NCBI GenBank assembly: GCA_900073065.1 | Contig: FJOG01000017.1 | Span: 740,149 to 804,148 of the forward strand | DNA length: 64,000 nucleotides | Reading direction: 5' to 3' | DNA from: Phialocephala subalpina | Taxonomy: Eukaryota > Ascomycota > Leotiomycetes > Helotiales > Mollisiaceae | Part shown: piece after piece, positions 10,090-21,281 of the stretch | Layout: each line of letters opens with the position of its first letter | Position numbering within the stretch: the first letter of the stretch is position 1 | Program-made: the position numbers and the translations under genes | The notes under the pieces: model-generated | What the model was told of the DNA's origin: nothing | Seen by the model: only the letters and a program-made list of their open reading frames with translations | Databases searched by the model: none

Positions 10090-11867
10090 ATGAAGGCTGA
10101 CGAACAAGTCGATGTTGCGGAGGCGAAGACATCGCCTCCTATGTTTATTGAAAAGGATGGCATGCGAAATCCATCCTCTGATGCTGAGCTTGGCCATGGA
10201 GATGTCGAGAAGGTTGAGACGACCAAGCGTGGTCTCAAAGCTCGTCATGCACAGATGATTGCATTGGGAGGGACCATCGGTGAGTGACTTCAATATCCCA
10301 ATCGACTACATCAATTCTAACGTCTTCTTAGGAACCGGGCTCTTCGTTGGAAGTGGTGGGACTCTGGCCAAAGGAGGACCTCTCTTCATCCTGCTTGCCT
10401 ACATAATCATGAGTGTTCTGGTCTTGTTCGTCGTAACTGCTATCACCGAAGTCGCCGCCTATCTCCCAGTCAGTGGTGGGACAATGAGTTATTATGGACA
10501 TCGTAATGTCTCCAACAGTCTTGGGTTTGCTATGGGATGGCTATACTTCTACTCTCTCGGTATATTAGTGCCATACGAAATCACTGCAGCTGGTCTAGTT
10601 ATTGACTACTGGGACTCGCCTGTCAATATCGCGGTCTGGATCACGATCTTTATCGTCGTTATTGTCGGCTTGAACATCCTGCCCGTTCAATACTACGGAG
10701 AGACCGAGTTCTGGTTTGCGTCCTTAAAGGTGTTCATGATGATTGGACTCCTCATCTTGTCGTTTATCCTGTTTTGGGGCGGTGGACGTACGTTATTCGA
10801 CCTTCTCTATTCTGCCCTGGGACATTGACTAATTTGGCATTGTAGCAAACCAGCATGGCATTCTCGGCTTCCACTACTGGAAAGACCCAGGCGCGACGAA
10901 CGAGTGGCTTCGACCAGGTGCTACCGGTCGCTTTATCGCTTTCATCGAAGTCATCATCCTCTCTGCTTTCCCTTTCACCTTCGCACCCGAACTCTTGGTC
11001 GTCACTGGAGGTGAGATGAAGTCACCAAGACGCAACCTACCAAAGGCTGCAAAACGATACTTCATGCGATTGGTCTTCTTCTATATCGGCTCCGTCCTTG
11101 CTATCGGTATCATCTGCCCCTTCAACGATGCCCGTTTGACAGATGGTGGTGTCGGTGCCAAGTCATCTGCCTTCGTTGTTGGAATTGCTGATGCTGGAAT
11201 TCACGGTCTTGGTTCCGTAATTAACGCCATTATCATCACTTCGGCCTGGTCTTCGGGAAACTCCTTCCTTTACATGTCCTCGCGTTCCCTCTACTCTCTT
11301 GCCGTCGCCGGCAACGCTCCTCAAATCTTCACCAAGTGCACCAAGAACGGAGTTCCCTACATGGCCGTCATCGCCGCAGCACTCTTCTCTCCATTGGCGT
11401 ACCTCAACTGTGCGAGCAGTGGCTCCGTTGTGTTCGGATGGTTCGTCAACCTCACCAACACCTCTGGCTTTATCTCGTGGATCTGCTGTTGTATTGTGTA
11501 CATCAGATTCCGCAAGGCCTACTTGGTTCAAACACTCCCGAAAGATCAGATTCCATACCATTCCTTCCTTCAACCAATCGGAGCTTGGATTGCTATGGTT
11601 GCGTTCATCATCCTTACTTTGATCAACGGCTTCGACGTCTTCGTCCCTGGACGATTCAATGCTAGCAGTTTCTTGACTGCTTATGTGGGAATCCCCATCT
11701 TTTTGGGTATCTATTTTGGACACAAGGTTTTAAATTGGAGGGAGCCATGGGCTTACAAGAGTGAGGACGTTGATTTGCATACCGGAATCGATATCATAAT
11801 CGCCAATGAATCGCCGGAGGTGCATGCTAAGACGTGGAAGAAGAAGCTTCAGGGATGGTTCACGTAG
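10090..11867 (+). CDS. Amino-acid permease (yeast AAT family)
   Basis: Three exons: 10090-10279, 10332-10787, 10846-11867; 555 aa. Introns of 52 and 58 nt have GTGAGT and GTACGT donors. It is a plasma-membrane proton symporter for amino acids by family membership. A cytosolic N-terminus (about residues 1-50) leads to the conserved RGLKARHAQMIALGGTIG and TGLFVGSGGTLAKGGP of TM1, which the first intron splits. About 12 hydrophobic segments follow, including the hallmark APELLVVTGGEMKSPRRNLP. The close match to proline/GABA/general permease signatures fits the AAT family, but the substrate is not predictable. The ATG at 10090 is the first in frame. The copper amine oxidase downstream also handles nitrogen compounds, so a shared nitrogen role is possible. 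Confidence 0.92.
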
Positions 11868-12711
11868 AAATGGGAAATTGAGATCATATATGTATCTATT
11901 GCAAACTTCAGATGGATTTAAGCTCTGTTTTGCTGTTAGCCAAGCTCTTCGTACGACTCCCGATGTGCGAACTGAGTAAGTGCAGCCTTGATTGTCCTAG
12001 CATAGGAGGGATTTTGAGATTCTGATGGATATCCCCGGCTTTCTGGGACTTTGGCGAACACCTCGAGACGGATCAAAGTTCACGCATGCCGAAGGAAACA
12101 CCTTGCCGAAAGCACCTCCTCATTTCATTTCACCTCAACCTCTCGCAGAAACAATTCCCCGCCTCCCCGTTCATCTGATGATTGAACGATGTACCCGGCA
12201 TTAGTTCATATTCCCAGGATGTCCTCGCTCCAAACGATCCGCAACTCCGACTCGACCCCGCCATCGTCAGGTTCAAAGTTCGTCCGTGTACGTCAAAATC
12301 TGCAATTTGCAAATCTCTCCACAAAGACGAGCTCAAATCTTCTCTGTGATTGGCGCCTCTCGTCCGTACACGGATAATGAGTTTCCCCGCATAGCATCAT
12401 CATGAGCTTCATTCTCTACTACTCCTCATCTTGGACCGGAGGCCGTCCTTCCGAGCTGTTTTTTGCCCCACCTGTGCCTGAGTTGAAGGTGATATTGTTC
12501 AATCTGGAGGTTTGTTCGGAATAAGGTACCGGGTCGAAGCAAGGCTTCTTTTATAGTTTGATTTTTTCAGATGATATATAATGATGGGCCTGTCTTTTGC
12601 TGTTGTTTCGTGTTCTCTGTTTCGGTGTCTTGAGTTCATTCTTTTTTAACAAGTGCTGCAGATCTCCAAATACCCGGGACTTGTCAGTTAAGGTTTTATC
12701 AGTCAGTAGTC
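11868..12711. other. Intergenic, upstream of the CE16 esterase
   Basis: About 840 bp with no supported gene; small ORFs at 12130-12377 on both strands are not recognisable. A TATATAA element lies at 12575-12581. Confidence 0.55.
12575..12581 (+). promoter_or_regulatory. Candidate TATA box of the CE16 esterase gene
   Basis: TATATAA lies 131 bp upstream of the ATG at 12712, at a distance compatible with a fungal TATA element. This is a pattern match only. Confidence 0.35.
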
Positions 12712-13836
12712 ATGCGGTCGACTCTTGTTTCGTTGCTGGCTACGGCCCTCTCCTTTCAATCCTTGGTTCAAGCTGCGGCTCTTGGTCACAAGTCTCCCTG
12801 CAAGGCAACCTCGAATTGGCCAGGGTGGGCAGGCATCAAACATGCGTTCATCTTGTATGTCACTCTCTCCCAATGTTCCAACATCAACTGACTGTCCACA
12901 AGCGGCGACTCATACACAACCACTGGATTCAACACAAGCTTAACTCAACCAACTCCAACAAATCCATTAGGAAACCCCACCTACCCAGGCTACACAGCAG
13001 CCAATGGTCCAAACTGGGTAGACTTCCTAACCGTAAAATACAACGCCTCCACTCTCCTAACCTACAACCTCGCCTACGGAGGAGCAACCATTGACTCTGC
13101 TCTCGTTGCTCCGTACCTCCCAACCGTCTCCTCAGTTGCCAACCAAGTCGAAAACCTCTGGTTCCCCGCCTACGCCTCCAAGCCCTCCACCGCCCCCTGG
13201 ACCTCCCAAGACACCCTCTTCGCGATCTTCGACGGGATCAACGACGTTGGAAATTCATGGTACCAAGGCCTACCTACAACCACTACTCTCAACGGAGCCA
13301 TCTTTGCCGTTTACCATGGACTGGTTGATGAACTGTATTACGCTGGAGCTCGCAACTTCGCTTTCCTGAATGTACCGCCAGTTGATAGGTCACCTCTTGC
13401 TCTCGCGAACTCAGCTGCTGATCAAGCTACGGAGAAAGCTGATATCGCAGCCTGGAATGCAGCTGTCATTGATATGGCGAAGAGTTTGAAGGCGGAGAAA
13501 CCGGACGTTAATGTTTTTACTGTGGATTCGAATAAGTACTTCACCCAAGTACTGGATAATCCGAAAGTCTATCCTCAGACGGCGGATATTAAGAATACGA
13601 CTGCTTATTGTATTGCGTATCAGAAGTGAGTTTGTTCCTTTTTAGGGTTTGGTAGGGAAGAGGAGAGGCTAATGCGAAGCAGTGGTACCCCGCAACCGAA
13701 CAGCTTTAATGCTTCTTGTGGGGTTCCTGTTAATCAGTATTTCTGGTTGAATAGTCTTCATCCTACGTATCCTATGCAGGATGTTTTGGCGGAAGCGGTT
13801 GCTGATCAGTTGGGTCTTGGACCTAATGTTTGCTAG
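12712..13836 (+). CDS. Secreted SGNH esterase, carbohydrate esterase family 16-like
   Basis: Three exons: 12712-12854, 12903-13625, 13683-13836; 339 aa. An N-terminal signal peptide (MRSTLVSLLATALSFQSLVQAAA) implies secretion. SGNH blocks are visible: block I FGDSYTTTG with the nucleophile Ser, created by joining exons 1 and 2; block II LAYGGATID with the oxyanion Gly; block III FDGINDVGNS with the oxyanion Asn; and block V SLHPT with the catalytic His. CE16 enzymes remove acetyl groups from xylan-derived oligosaccharides. In block V the usual DxxH reads NSLH, so the acid residue appears as Asn. Cys pairs near the C-terminus (YCIAY, ASCGV, NVC) fit an extracellular protein. Introns are 48 and 57 nt. 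The ATG was chosen because it begins the signal peptide. Confidence 0.88.
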
Positions 13837-14602
13837 TTGACAGAAAGCGGAAAGAGCTGTATATAAAGCTACCATTGCACATAACAAAAGCAGCAAATGA
13901 AGACAACGAATTAATGAGCTGAAGAACACAAGCTAGAGAAAAACATGAGAAAGTTTGAGAGGATGTACCAACGTGACCCAGCCTACCCCTGACAGCGTCG
14001 GCTAGCGCTACGCTGTCGAAATCAGATTGAGACTTGGGACTTCAACGCGAACGCTCCTCCCTTCTTACAAACTCCTCTGAAGTTTATCCATCGCATCTTC
14101 CTCTTTTCCCACCGTCAACATGTCTCAAGGGATACACATACTCAATCTGTCCAAGCATGGAACTGCCTTCCCACGACTCAAGTTCCCCACCATCCCCTAA
14201 ACCGCATCTGGGCAAGAATCCCGAACATAGCTGTCCGGGTTCCTTATCAGCACCCTTATCCAACCAACAGTCCACAATTATCGAGCTTGACCACCAGCAC
14301 CGGTCTCGCAGGCGCGGTATCATGGAGCTATCGCTGCAATGGAGGGGTCGTTGGCTTGTCTATTGAACGCACATTGAATCTTTGCATCTGGTTGAAAATA
14401 GGAATTATCCCACTTGTCGGTCTCGAAGCCCGATTTGATACACTGGATCCCGAGGCGGGGATATATTATCGCCTGATCTACGATTGCTTGACGATTTAGA
14501 GGCAAAGTTGTCAAGGTACTAATACTGAGGTTCGCCGTTTATTTTGAGGAACAACAGACATCAATTGCCCAAGTTGAAGTTTGAAGTACACAACAATTCA
14601 CA
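13837..14602. other. Intergenic, upstream of the copper amine oxidase
   Basis: About 770 bp. Short ORFs on both strands (13669-14514) have no recognisable product. It probably holds the esterase 3' UTR and the amine oxidase promoter. Confidence 0.55.
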
Positions 14603-16848
14603 ATGGCTCTCGATAGACTCAAGTCTGTTGCTCAGCATGTTACTGGCACTTCCCCTCCTCCTCACCCATTCGATCCTCTTTCCAACCAGGAGATTGAGTC
14701 TGCAGTCTCCGTCATTCGAGCAGCGAAGGGAAAGTTGTTTTACAATGCTGTTACATTGAGGGAACCGCCGAAGAAGGAGATGTTGAAGTGGTTGGAGAGT
14801 CCTTCTACTTTGCCTAGACCGACGAGAATTGCGGATATTGTTGCGATTGCGCCGGGTGGGAAGGTGTTTGATGGGTTGGTGGACTTGAACGCGGGCAAGA
14901 TTGTTAAGTGGGAGCAAATGGAGGGTGTGCAGCCTCTGGTGAGTTGAAACTTTGTTGAGTTGGGTGGACCAATTATTAATTGGGAGCAGATTACCATGGA
15001 AGACCTGCAAATTGTGGAACATGTTGTTCGAAAAGATCCCAAGGTTATTGAGCAGTGTGTGATCAGTGGTATTCCAGCAGACGAGATGCACAAGGTTTAC
15101 TGTGACCGTAAGTTTCTCCAGGCCTTTCAATCGGCACATTCTAACAATCATAGCCTGGACAATTGGTTATGATCACAGATTTGGCAGCGATGTTCGATTG
15201 CAACAAGCCCTCATGTACTACCGACCACATATCGATGACAGCCAATACTCCTTCCCACTCGATTTCTGCCCTATCTTCGACGCCGACAAGCAAGAGATCA
15301 TTCACATCGATATCCCAGAAGTCCGCAGACCAGTCAGTAAGGCGAAGCCCAACAACTATCATGCAGCCAGCATTGAGGCAGAGGGAGGATACAGAACGGA
15401 CATCAAACCAATCAACATCACACAACCGGAGGGTGTCTCGTTCAAGGTCGAGGGACGGGTTATCGAGTGGCAGAACTGGAGTGTGCATGTTGGATTCAAC
15501 TACAAGGAGGGTATCGTGCTCAACAACATCACATACAACGACCACGGCAATATTCGACCAATCTTCTACAGACTTTCTTTGGCGGAAATGGTGGTGCCAT
15601 ACGGAAACCCAGAGCATCCTCACCAGAGGAAGCATGCTTTTGATCTCGGCGAGTACGGTGGAGGATACATGACCAACAGTCTTTCTTTGGGCTGTGACTG
15701 CAAAGGCGCGATTCATTATATGGATGCCGCATTCGTCAACCGAGCAGGAGAAAGCACAACCATCAAGAACGCCATCTGCATCCACGAGGAGGATTCCGGT
15801 ATCTTGTTCAAGCACACCGATTTCCGTGATGACTCAGTGGTCGTCACTCGAGGCCGAAAGCTCATCGTCTCACATATCTTCACAGCTGCCAACTACGAAT
15901 ACTGCGTGTACTGGATCTTCCACCAAGATGGTACCGTTCAGCTGGAGATCAAGCTCACCGGTATCCTAAACACCTACGCCATGCTCCCAGGCGAGGACAC
16001 CAAAGGCTGGGGAACAGAAGTCTACCCAGGAGTCAACGCACACAACCATCAACATCTCTTCTGTCTTCGAATCGACCCCAACATCGATGGTCCAGACAAC
16101 ACAGTCTTCCAAGTCGACGCTGCACAAGGTGCTGGTTATGTTGGCAGCAAGGAGAACCCATACGGTAACGCTTTCTACGCCAAACGAACCAAGTATTCCA
16201 AGGTCTCGGAAGCGATCAGTGATTATGATGGTGTCACTTCGAGGACATGGGATATGTGCAACACCAACAAACTGAACCCTCACTCCCACAAGCCAGTCAG
16301 CTACAAACTCGTCAGCAGAGAAGTACCAAGACTTCTTCCCAAGGAAGGCTCTCTGGTGTGGAAACGAGCAGGGTTCGCTCGCCACGCTGTGCATGTCACA
16401 AAGTGTAAGTCCTTCCTCACCTTTCCCCTTTTCCAAACTCAGAGCTGACAATTTGTCAGACGATGACGACCAAATCCTCCCCGCCGGCCGCCACGTTCCC
16501 CAAACCTCCGGCGAGCCCTCCCGCGGCATCCCAGAATGGATCGCCAACGGAGACGCTTCCATCGACAACACCGACATCGTTCTCTGGCACACCTTCGGTA
16601 TCACTCACTTCCCCGCCCCTGAAGATTTCCCCGTCATGCCTGCTGAGCCCATGACTCTCCTCCTCAGACCGAGAAACTTCTTCCTGCGGAACCCAGCGTT
16701 GGATGTCCCGCCTTCCTACTGCAGTACGCCAAGCCAGATTCTGGAGGGCAAGCAGGCATTGGATTTGAAGGATAAGGCAAGTAAGCTAGTTGTTGTGGGT
16801 GGGAGTGGGGACGCGAGTGCGCAGGGTGCATCATGCTGTCAAAAGTAA
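14603..16848 (+). CDS. Copper amine oxidase (primary-amine oxidase)
   Basis: Four exons: 14603-14938, 14990-15107, 15154-16404, 16460-16848; 697 aa, the normal length for the family. It oxidises primary amines to aldehydes with release of ammonia and hydrogen peroxide. N2/N3-like domains (about residues 1-220) precede the catalytic beta-sandwich. The topaquinone precursor is Tyr399 in the NYEY motif, and the copper-ligand cluster HNHQH is at residues 448-452. WTIGYDHRFG appears once introns 2 and 3 are removed. The C-terminus ends in a Cys-rich CCQK rather than a clear SKL, so peroxisomal targeting is not supported. Introns of 46-55 nt have good GTAAG/GTGAG donors. A neighbouring permease suggests nitrogen use, but co-regulation is unproven. 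Confidence 0.95.
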
Positions 16849-16878
16849 TTGTTGAGTGTGGAATGGAACATGAATATA

Positions 16879-16958
16879 TGGGTGGAGTTGGGATATGATT
16901 TATGAGCCACATTTGCCAGTACATACCTCTTCTTATATATTTTTGAGATAGCCGAATG
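16879..16958 (-). repeat. Dispersed repeat, copy B (partner at 7812-7893)
   Basis: Read on the minus strand this segment aligns along its length with 7812-7893. It sits just beyond the amine oxidase stop codon, so one copy may be transcribed as 3' UTR. Confidence 0.6.
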
Positions 16959-17198
16959 GGAGGACAGTTTTAATATGTATTTGCCAAGCCTTGGAGGTCT
17001 GTGTTCATAACATTTATAACACATTTCGTCTTGTCGAATTTTGAAGCGAGAATGAGAGCAGTCACTCAGCACAAGTGTGGACAAGTCTCTCCACACTTCA
17101 CCCGAATCGTGATCTTTCTAGTTCATGACCTTGTATTGTTGCACGATATCTCTCCCTCCTGCACGAGGACCTCCAAAGCCAGTTGCCATACAAGATTT

Positions 17199-17244
17199 AC
17201 AACCTTTGGCAATGAAAAAGTCCTAGGTTCTCTGGGAATTTAGC
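17199..17244 (+). repeat. Short dispersed repeat, copy 1 (partner at 38538-38583)
   Basis: 46 bp aligned without gaps to 38538-38583 with roughly ten differences, sharing ACAAC, GAAAGTC/AAAAGTC and AGGTTCT blocks. Both copies are intergenic and in the same orientation. Confidence 0.4.
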
Positions 17245-18776
17245 CTAACCCTATTCTGAATTCTGATGTCTTTCTCTGTTTTCCGCTTGTGAGGGTTTCG
17301 CCATGGACTTTTCAGTCGGCTTCTGTCCTGTTTTGGTATTGTATGGTACATTTAAGGGAACTCTTAGATCCGATCGCATGCACATGTGCAATGGGACCAA
17401 AGGTCATTGTCATAATAATATACTTCTCAGCCCCTTCAAGGTAACAGGGCAATCGATACTATTATCTCTGCCAAGGCGTTCTTCCGTCGAAGATAACCAT
17501 ACCGTACTCACTTTCGCAAATGAAGTAAAAGCATACTCCCCACGTTCAGAAGTCTGCCCGGATGCCTGACCAATCTCTAGACTACAGCTACAACTTTGAG
17601 CAGCCAAACAGTCCCAGACTATATGGTTCTTTTAACCATAAGGATTATCGGATGTTCTCTACTGCATGTGTGGGTTATTCCATTAAGCTTTTCCGTTGAA
17701 AGATTGCTGTTCTGTTTGAATTTACGGAACTCTGAGAGACTTGTGAACTAGGGCTTCCTCCAATTTTCTCTTGACCTGCCTACAAGTTGCCAGAGGAATG
17801 TAAGAATTGTGTCCGTCCTTGGCTGATGAATCACCTCAGATCTGCCGCCTGTTTGTTTTTGATTCGACATCAACTTCAATTCCTTGTCCCTTTGACGTGC
17901 GTTGACTTGCTAGAGCAACATTCGGTTCGGCTACTGGGACTACCTTGTCTCGAAAGGATGGAACTATCATCGAAGACTTGAACATTAGAATGATGAATAC
18001 ACGGTCGGCGACTCCGGGGTCTGGCACCGATAGCACAAGCAATTGTCTGGGAGATTGCTGAGTAGGAAGTGTTATGGAATCCTTGAACCCGTAGGGCCGC
18101 CGTTAGGAACCTTGGCGAACGCTAGTGCGACCTCATCTTCACTTCGAGAAATATATTAACGGAATGATCACATTGACAATCGCTCTAACGATAATTCATC
18201 ACCAGCAGCAGAATCTCTCATCAATGCAAGCAGTTCATGATCCCAAAAAGCGCTAGTTTTGATTCGTTGCAGTGTTGACGGGCCCGCTTATAGGCTGGCT
18301 TGATAAGGGGAAAGCGAGCCGCGTTGAAGGTCATTTTTGAGTTGTTCTGCATTCACGATTGTTCAAATCACTTCGAGTAATCCTAGATTTGAAGTAAGAG
18401 CCTCTGAGTTATACTCGAGTTCGAAGTCAAACATTTTCAAGTGAATTTCGTCGTCTCGTTGGCATCACAATAGTAAAGGGGCCTAAGCGAGCACCTCAAC
18501 TAAAATTTGGCTTCACAATAGTAAGTGCTATTGAGCAGTCATTGTCAAAATGAAGCCTGCGAGCACAACTGTAAGAATTGTAAGAATTTCTTTAGCTTCA
18601 TGGCGCTTCTGCGACGTCGACCATAAAATCTCGACGTCTCCTTCGAAACTTCCTTCTTTTCTCCATTGGTTCAAAGTTGTCAACTCTTCATCGCTGTCAA
18701 GCTCTACATCGTCATCAACTTACCAATTCTCACTACATCAATTCCTCCTAGCTTACCAATTTCTTCTCACCACATC

Positions 18777-20010
18777 ATGTCTGCCGTCGAAAGTCCCTCC
18801 GCGTTCTTTCCACCCCCTGCCACCACTAGGTGTGCGTGCTTCGTCCGAGACCCGAGCTGGACTCGAACCTTCCCGGGGCTCCCTTGTGACCCCATGGAAT
18901 GGTCTCCCTCCCTGTGCTTCTGGGGTGTGTGCGAGGACTGTATGGATGTCCGCGAGGACTATCCAGGCTTTGGTAGAAGAATGTAAGGCAAAACCTCTCT
19001 CAGGAACTAGGAACCTGACTAATAGCGGCATAGGGCATTCCGAGTTGCGTTCTCGCTGGCAGAGATGAAAGAGAGGGAGAATTCTGCTGCCTCCGTTGCG
19101 GTCCTCCCCACCTCCTCCAACATCACCACCCCACCTGCCCAACCTCATGTCGCCCAGCCAACTCAGGCTCCGACTGCTCAACCAACCCCCGTCGCTGCTC
19201 CACCACCTCCCATCACTCAACCAACACCATCTCCGGCTCCAGCCCCAGCTCCAATTGCGACTACACTACAAGCACCAACTCCTCCTCAAGCTCCTGTCGC
19301 ACCACCCGTCGCCGCCGCTGCTCCTCCAACCACCCGGCCAGCCCCAGCAACTCCAGCTGATGCGGGCCTGGATGCTATCACGGACTTGATGAGTAAGGTT
19401 AAGTGCGATGACGAGAAGGATGGAGCAAGCTCCAGCACCTCGAGCTCCAGCTCAAGCACCACCACAGCCACCACCGAGAAGCCCAAGGATGTTGTCAAGA
19501 AGGTCCTCATCATCGTCAAAGNNNNNNNNNNNNNNNNNNNNNNNNNNNNNNNNNNNNNNNNNNNNNNNNNNNNNNNNNNNNNNNNNNNNNNNNNNNNNNN
19601 NNNNNNNNNNNNNNNNNNNNNNNNNNNNNNNNNNNNNNNNNNNNNNNNNNNNNNNNNNNNNNNNNNNNNNNNNNNNNNNNNNNNNNNNNNNNNNNNNNNN
19701 NNNNNNNNNNNNNNNNNNNNNNNNNNNNNNNNNNNNNNNNNNNNNNNNNNNNNNNNNNNNNNNNNNNNNNNNNNNNNNNNNNNNNNNNNNNNNNNNNNNN
19801 NNNNNNNNNNNNNNNNNNAAAGTTCAGGCTCCTCCCAACACCCCCCTCAAGAAGCTGTTGGAGGTCTACTGCACCACCGTCAAGAAGGATATCAATGCTG
19901 TCAAGTTTATGCTTGGCAACACTCGTGTCTTGCCAACACACACCGCGGAGGAATTGGAGATGGAGTATGGAGAGACGATTGAGGTGTTCTGGAACACGGT
20001 GCAGAGCTAA
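18777..20010 (+). CDS. SUMO-like-domain protein with Pro-rich linker, interrupted by assembly gap
   Basis: Exon 1 runs from the ATG at 18777 to about 18972-18982. A second coding block runs from about 19063-19076 to 19521, then comes the N gap, and the frame resumes at 19819 and stops at 20010. The Cys-rich N-terminus (CxC, then CFWGVCEDC) resembles a small metal-binding module. A long Pro/Ala/Thr linker and a Ser-rich stretch follow. Before the gap, VVKKVLIIVK looks like a first beta strand. After it, TPLKKLLEVYC, FMLGNTRVLP and EELEMEYGETIEVF match a SUMO/Rad60-SLD ubiquitin fold. There is no terminal Gly-Gly, so it is a SUMO-like domain rather than conjugatable SUMO. The frame differs on either side of the gap, so an intron or a wrong gap size lies inside. 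The exon 1-2 junction is not settled. Confidence 0.65.
19522..19818. other. Assembly gap (297 N)
   Basis: A run of N lies inside the SUMO-like gene. Reading frames disagree across it, so the true length is probably not 297 or an intron is hidden. Confidence 0.95.
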
Positions 20011-20738
20011 TTTGTTTTGGTGTCTCTTCTTTCTCTCTTTCTTGTTTTTACGTCTGTTGCGGGCCGTCGTACTCGCGTAGGACCTTCTGTCCGGAGGACT
20101 TGCTGGTGAGATGAACGTGTTGGTTGTTTATGCTTGAGCTTCGGAACTCTAAGGCGCCGGCTTGGGATCGGGGCCCATTTCTTTCCTTCCTGTAATTAAT
20201 GACAGGGCTTTGCAACCCGGACAAAGATGCAGCTTGGGATCGGGCCCACCAATTACAAAAATTTAATTTTCTGCTCCGAACGTTTCAACTAATGATGAGC
20301 TTGCGAAATACATGAGCCCGCTCCGTTCTCTATGGGTTGATTAGCGGTCTGATGCATTGGGACAGAAGGATGATGTCCCACCTTGGAGGTTGAGATCAGA
20401 TGGGATATCCACTCCTCAAACGTCCGTCCCACTTGAGCCAAAGGTGTCATCTTGCGTGGGGACTTCGGGCAAGCACTGAGGATAGTAGAGGTCTCTAGAC
20501 CTTCGCTGAGGCAGTAAAGAACGTTTAAGAGTCCAGAACATTGCAAATGTTAAAGAGTAGCTTGATTCATCCCAATGCTGAACTCCAAACTCCAAAGGTC
20601 TTCCCTTCCAAATCATATTGCTTTCCCATATGTACCGAATTCCAAAATCTGTACGCCTCTCCTCTCCTCTCTCCTCTCTCCCAAAGTCCATATCGAGCAC
20701 CATGTCTAAGCTAAGCCCCCAATCTCAAAGCAACAACT
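20011..20738. other. Convergent intergenic region
   Basis: No gene was recognised. It holds the 3' regions of the SUMO-like (+) and DUF1772 (-) genes and a short direct repeat at 20161-20248. Confidence 0.55.
20161..20248 (+). repeat. Short direct repeat pair
   Basis: CTTGGGATCGGGGCCCA at 20161 recurs as CTTGGGATCGGGCCCA at 20233, 72 bp apart, with AT-rich TAATT sequence after or between the copies. It could be a small duplication or the flanks of an excised element. Confidence 0.45.
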
Positions 20739-21281
20739 TCAATTCAACGCAGTCCAAGCTCCCAACACCCCACTAGCAACAAGCAAAGCACCCCTCCCAA
20801 GATTAAGCATTCCCCACCAATCGACCAAAGCATGTGCACTCTCATTCCCCAATCCTACCTCTACCACCTCATCGCTAACCTTCAACGTCTTAGTCTCCTC
20901 GACCTTCTTCAACAATTTACTATTCGTCCCCGATATAAAGATCAACGTATACGGCACAATCCCAATACTCAACAACCCCGCGATTGCGTACGACGTTGTT
21001 TTTGAAAGGAGAGTGTTGGAGAAGGCAGGTAAAGGTGAGAGGTGCGATTTGTAGGATAGGTAGAAGTAGGATATTGCAGAGAGGAGGGCAAGTTGTGGAC
21101 CGGCTTTTCGACCGACTTGGAACATAGTATTCCATTGTTTGAGCATGAGGGGGGTGGGGGAGTCGAGGAGGCGCGGGATGAGGAAGGTTGAGAGGGTTAT
21201 GGTTTGACCTGCGAGGATGAGGGAGGAGGATAAGCCGAGTGTTTGGGCGAGGCGGATTGGAAGGGGGGAGATGTCTGCCAT
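20739..21281 (-). CDS. DUF1772 (anthrone oxygenase-like) membrane protein
   Basis: A 180-aa protein from the ATG at 21281. The frame is open further upstream to 21572, but that extension is polar, unlike the family, and likely 5' UTR. Hydrophobic segments include LGLSSSLILAGQTITLSTFLIPRLL at the N-terminus, a central ALLSAISYFYLSY, AIAGLLSIGIVPYTLIFI, and a C-terminal LGRGALLVASGVLGAW. This four-helix pattern with the NxxL...W..MF.VG motif and a conserved Trp-Gly near the end (VDWWGMLNLGRG) is typical of DUF1772. Some members oxidise anthrones in polyketide pathways, but many are uncharacterised and no polyketide synthase is nearby, so no pathway is assigned. Confidence 0.75.
   Translation of the reverse strand: MADISPLPIRLAQTLGLSSSLILAGQTITLSTFLIPRLLDSPTPLMLKQWNTMFQVGRKAGPQLALLSAISYFYLSYKSHLSPLPAFSNTLLSKTTSYAIAGLLSIGIVPYTLIFISGTNSKLLKKVEETKTLKVSDEVVEVGLGNESAHALVDWWGMLNLGRGALLVASGVLGAWTALN

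Larger units (their letters stand above)
16849..18776. other. Gene-poor stretch with short dispersed repeats
   Basis: About 1.9 kb. Apart from the repeat copies at 16879-16958 and 17199-17244 I see no supported gene; ORFs here are under 90 codons and unrecognisable. A short near-identical pair (CATCACAATAGTAA near 18463 and CTTCACAATAGTAA near 18512) is also present. Confidence 0.5.

Noticed and set aside
15141..15815. 224-codon ORF on the minus strand
   Set aside because: It is antisense to the copper amine oxidase, whose catalytic motifs are unambiguous.
18851..18881. B-box-like GGTTCGAGTCC on the minus strand, suggesting a tRNA
   Set aside because: The T-stem bases do not pair, there is no A box or acceptor stem at the right distance, and the segment lies in the coding exon of the SUMO-like protein.
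19522..19818. N run read as an open frame in three frames
   Set aside because: Unknown bases carry no coding information; translations through it are artefacts.
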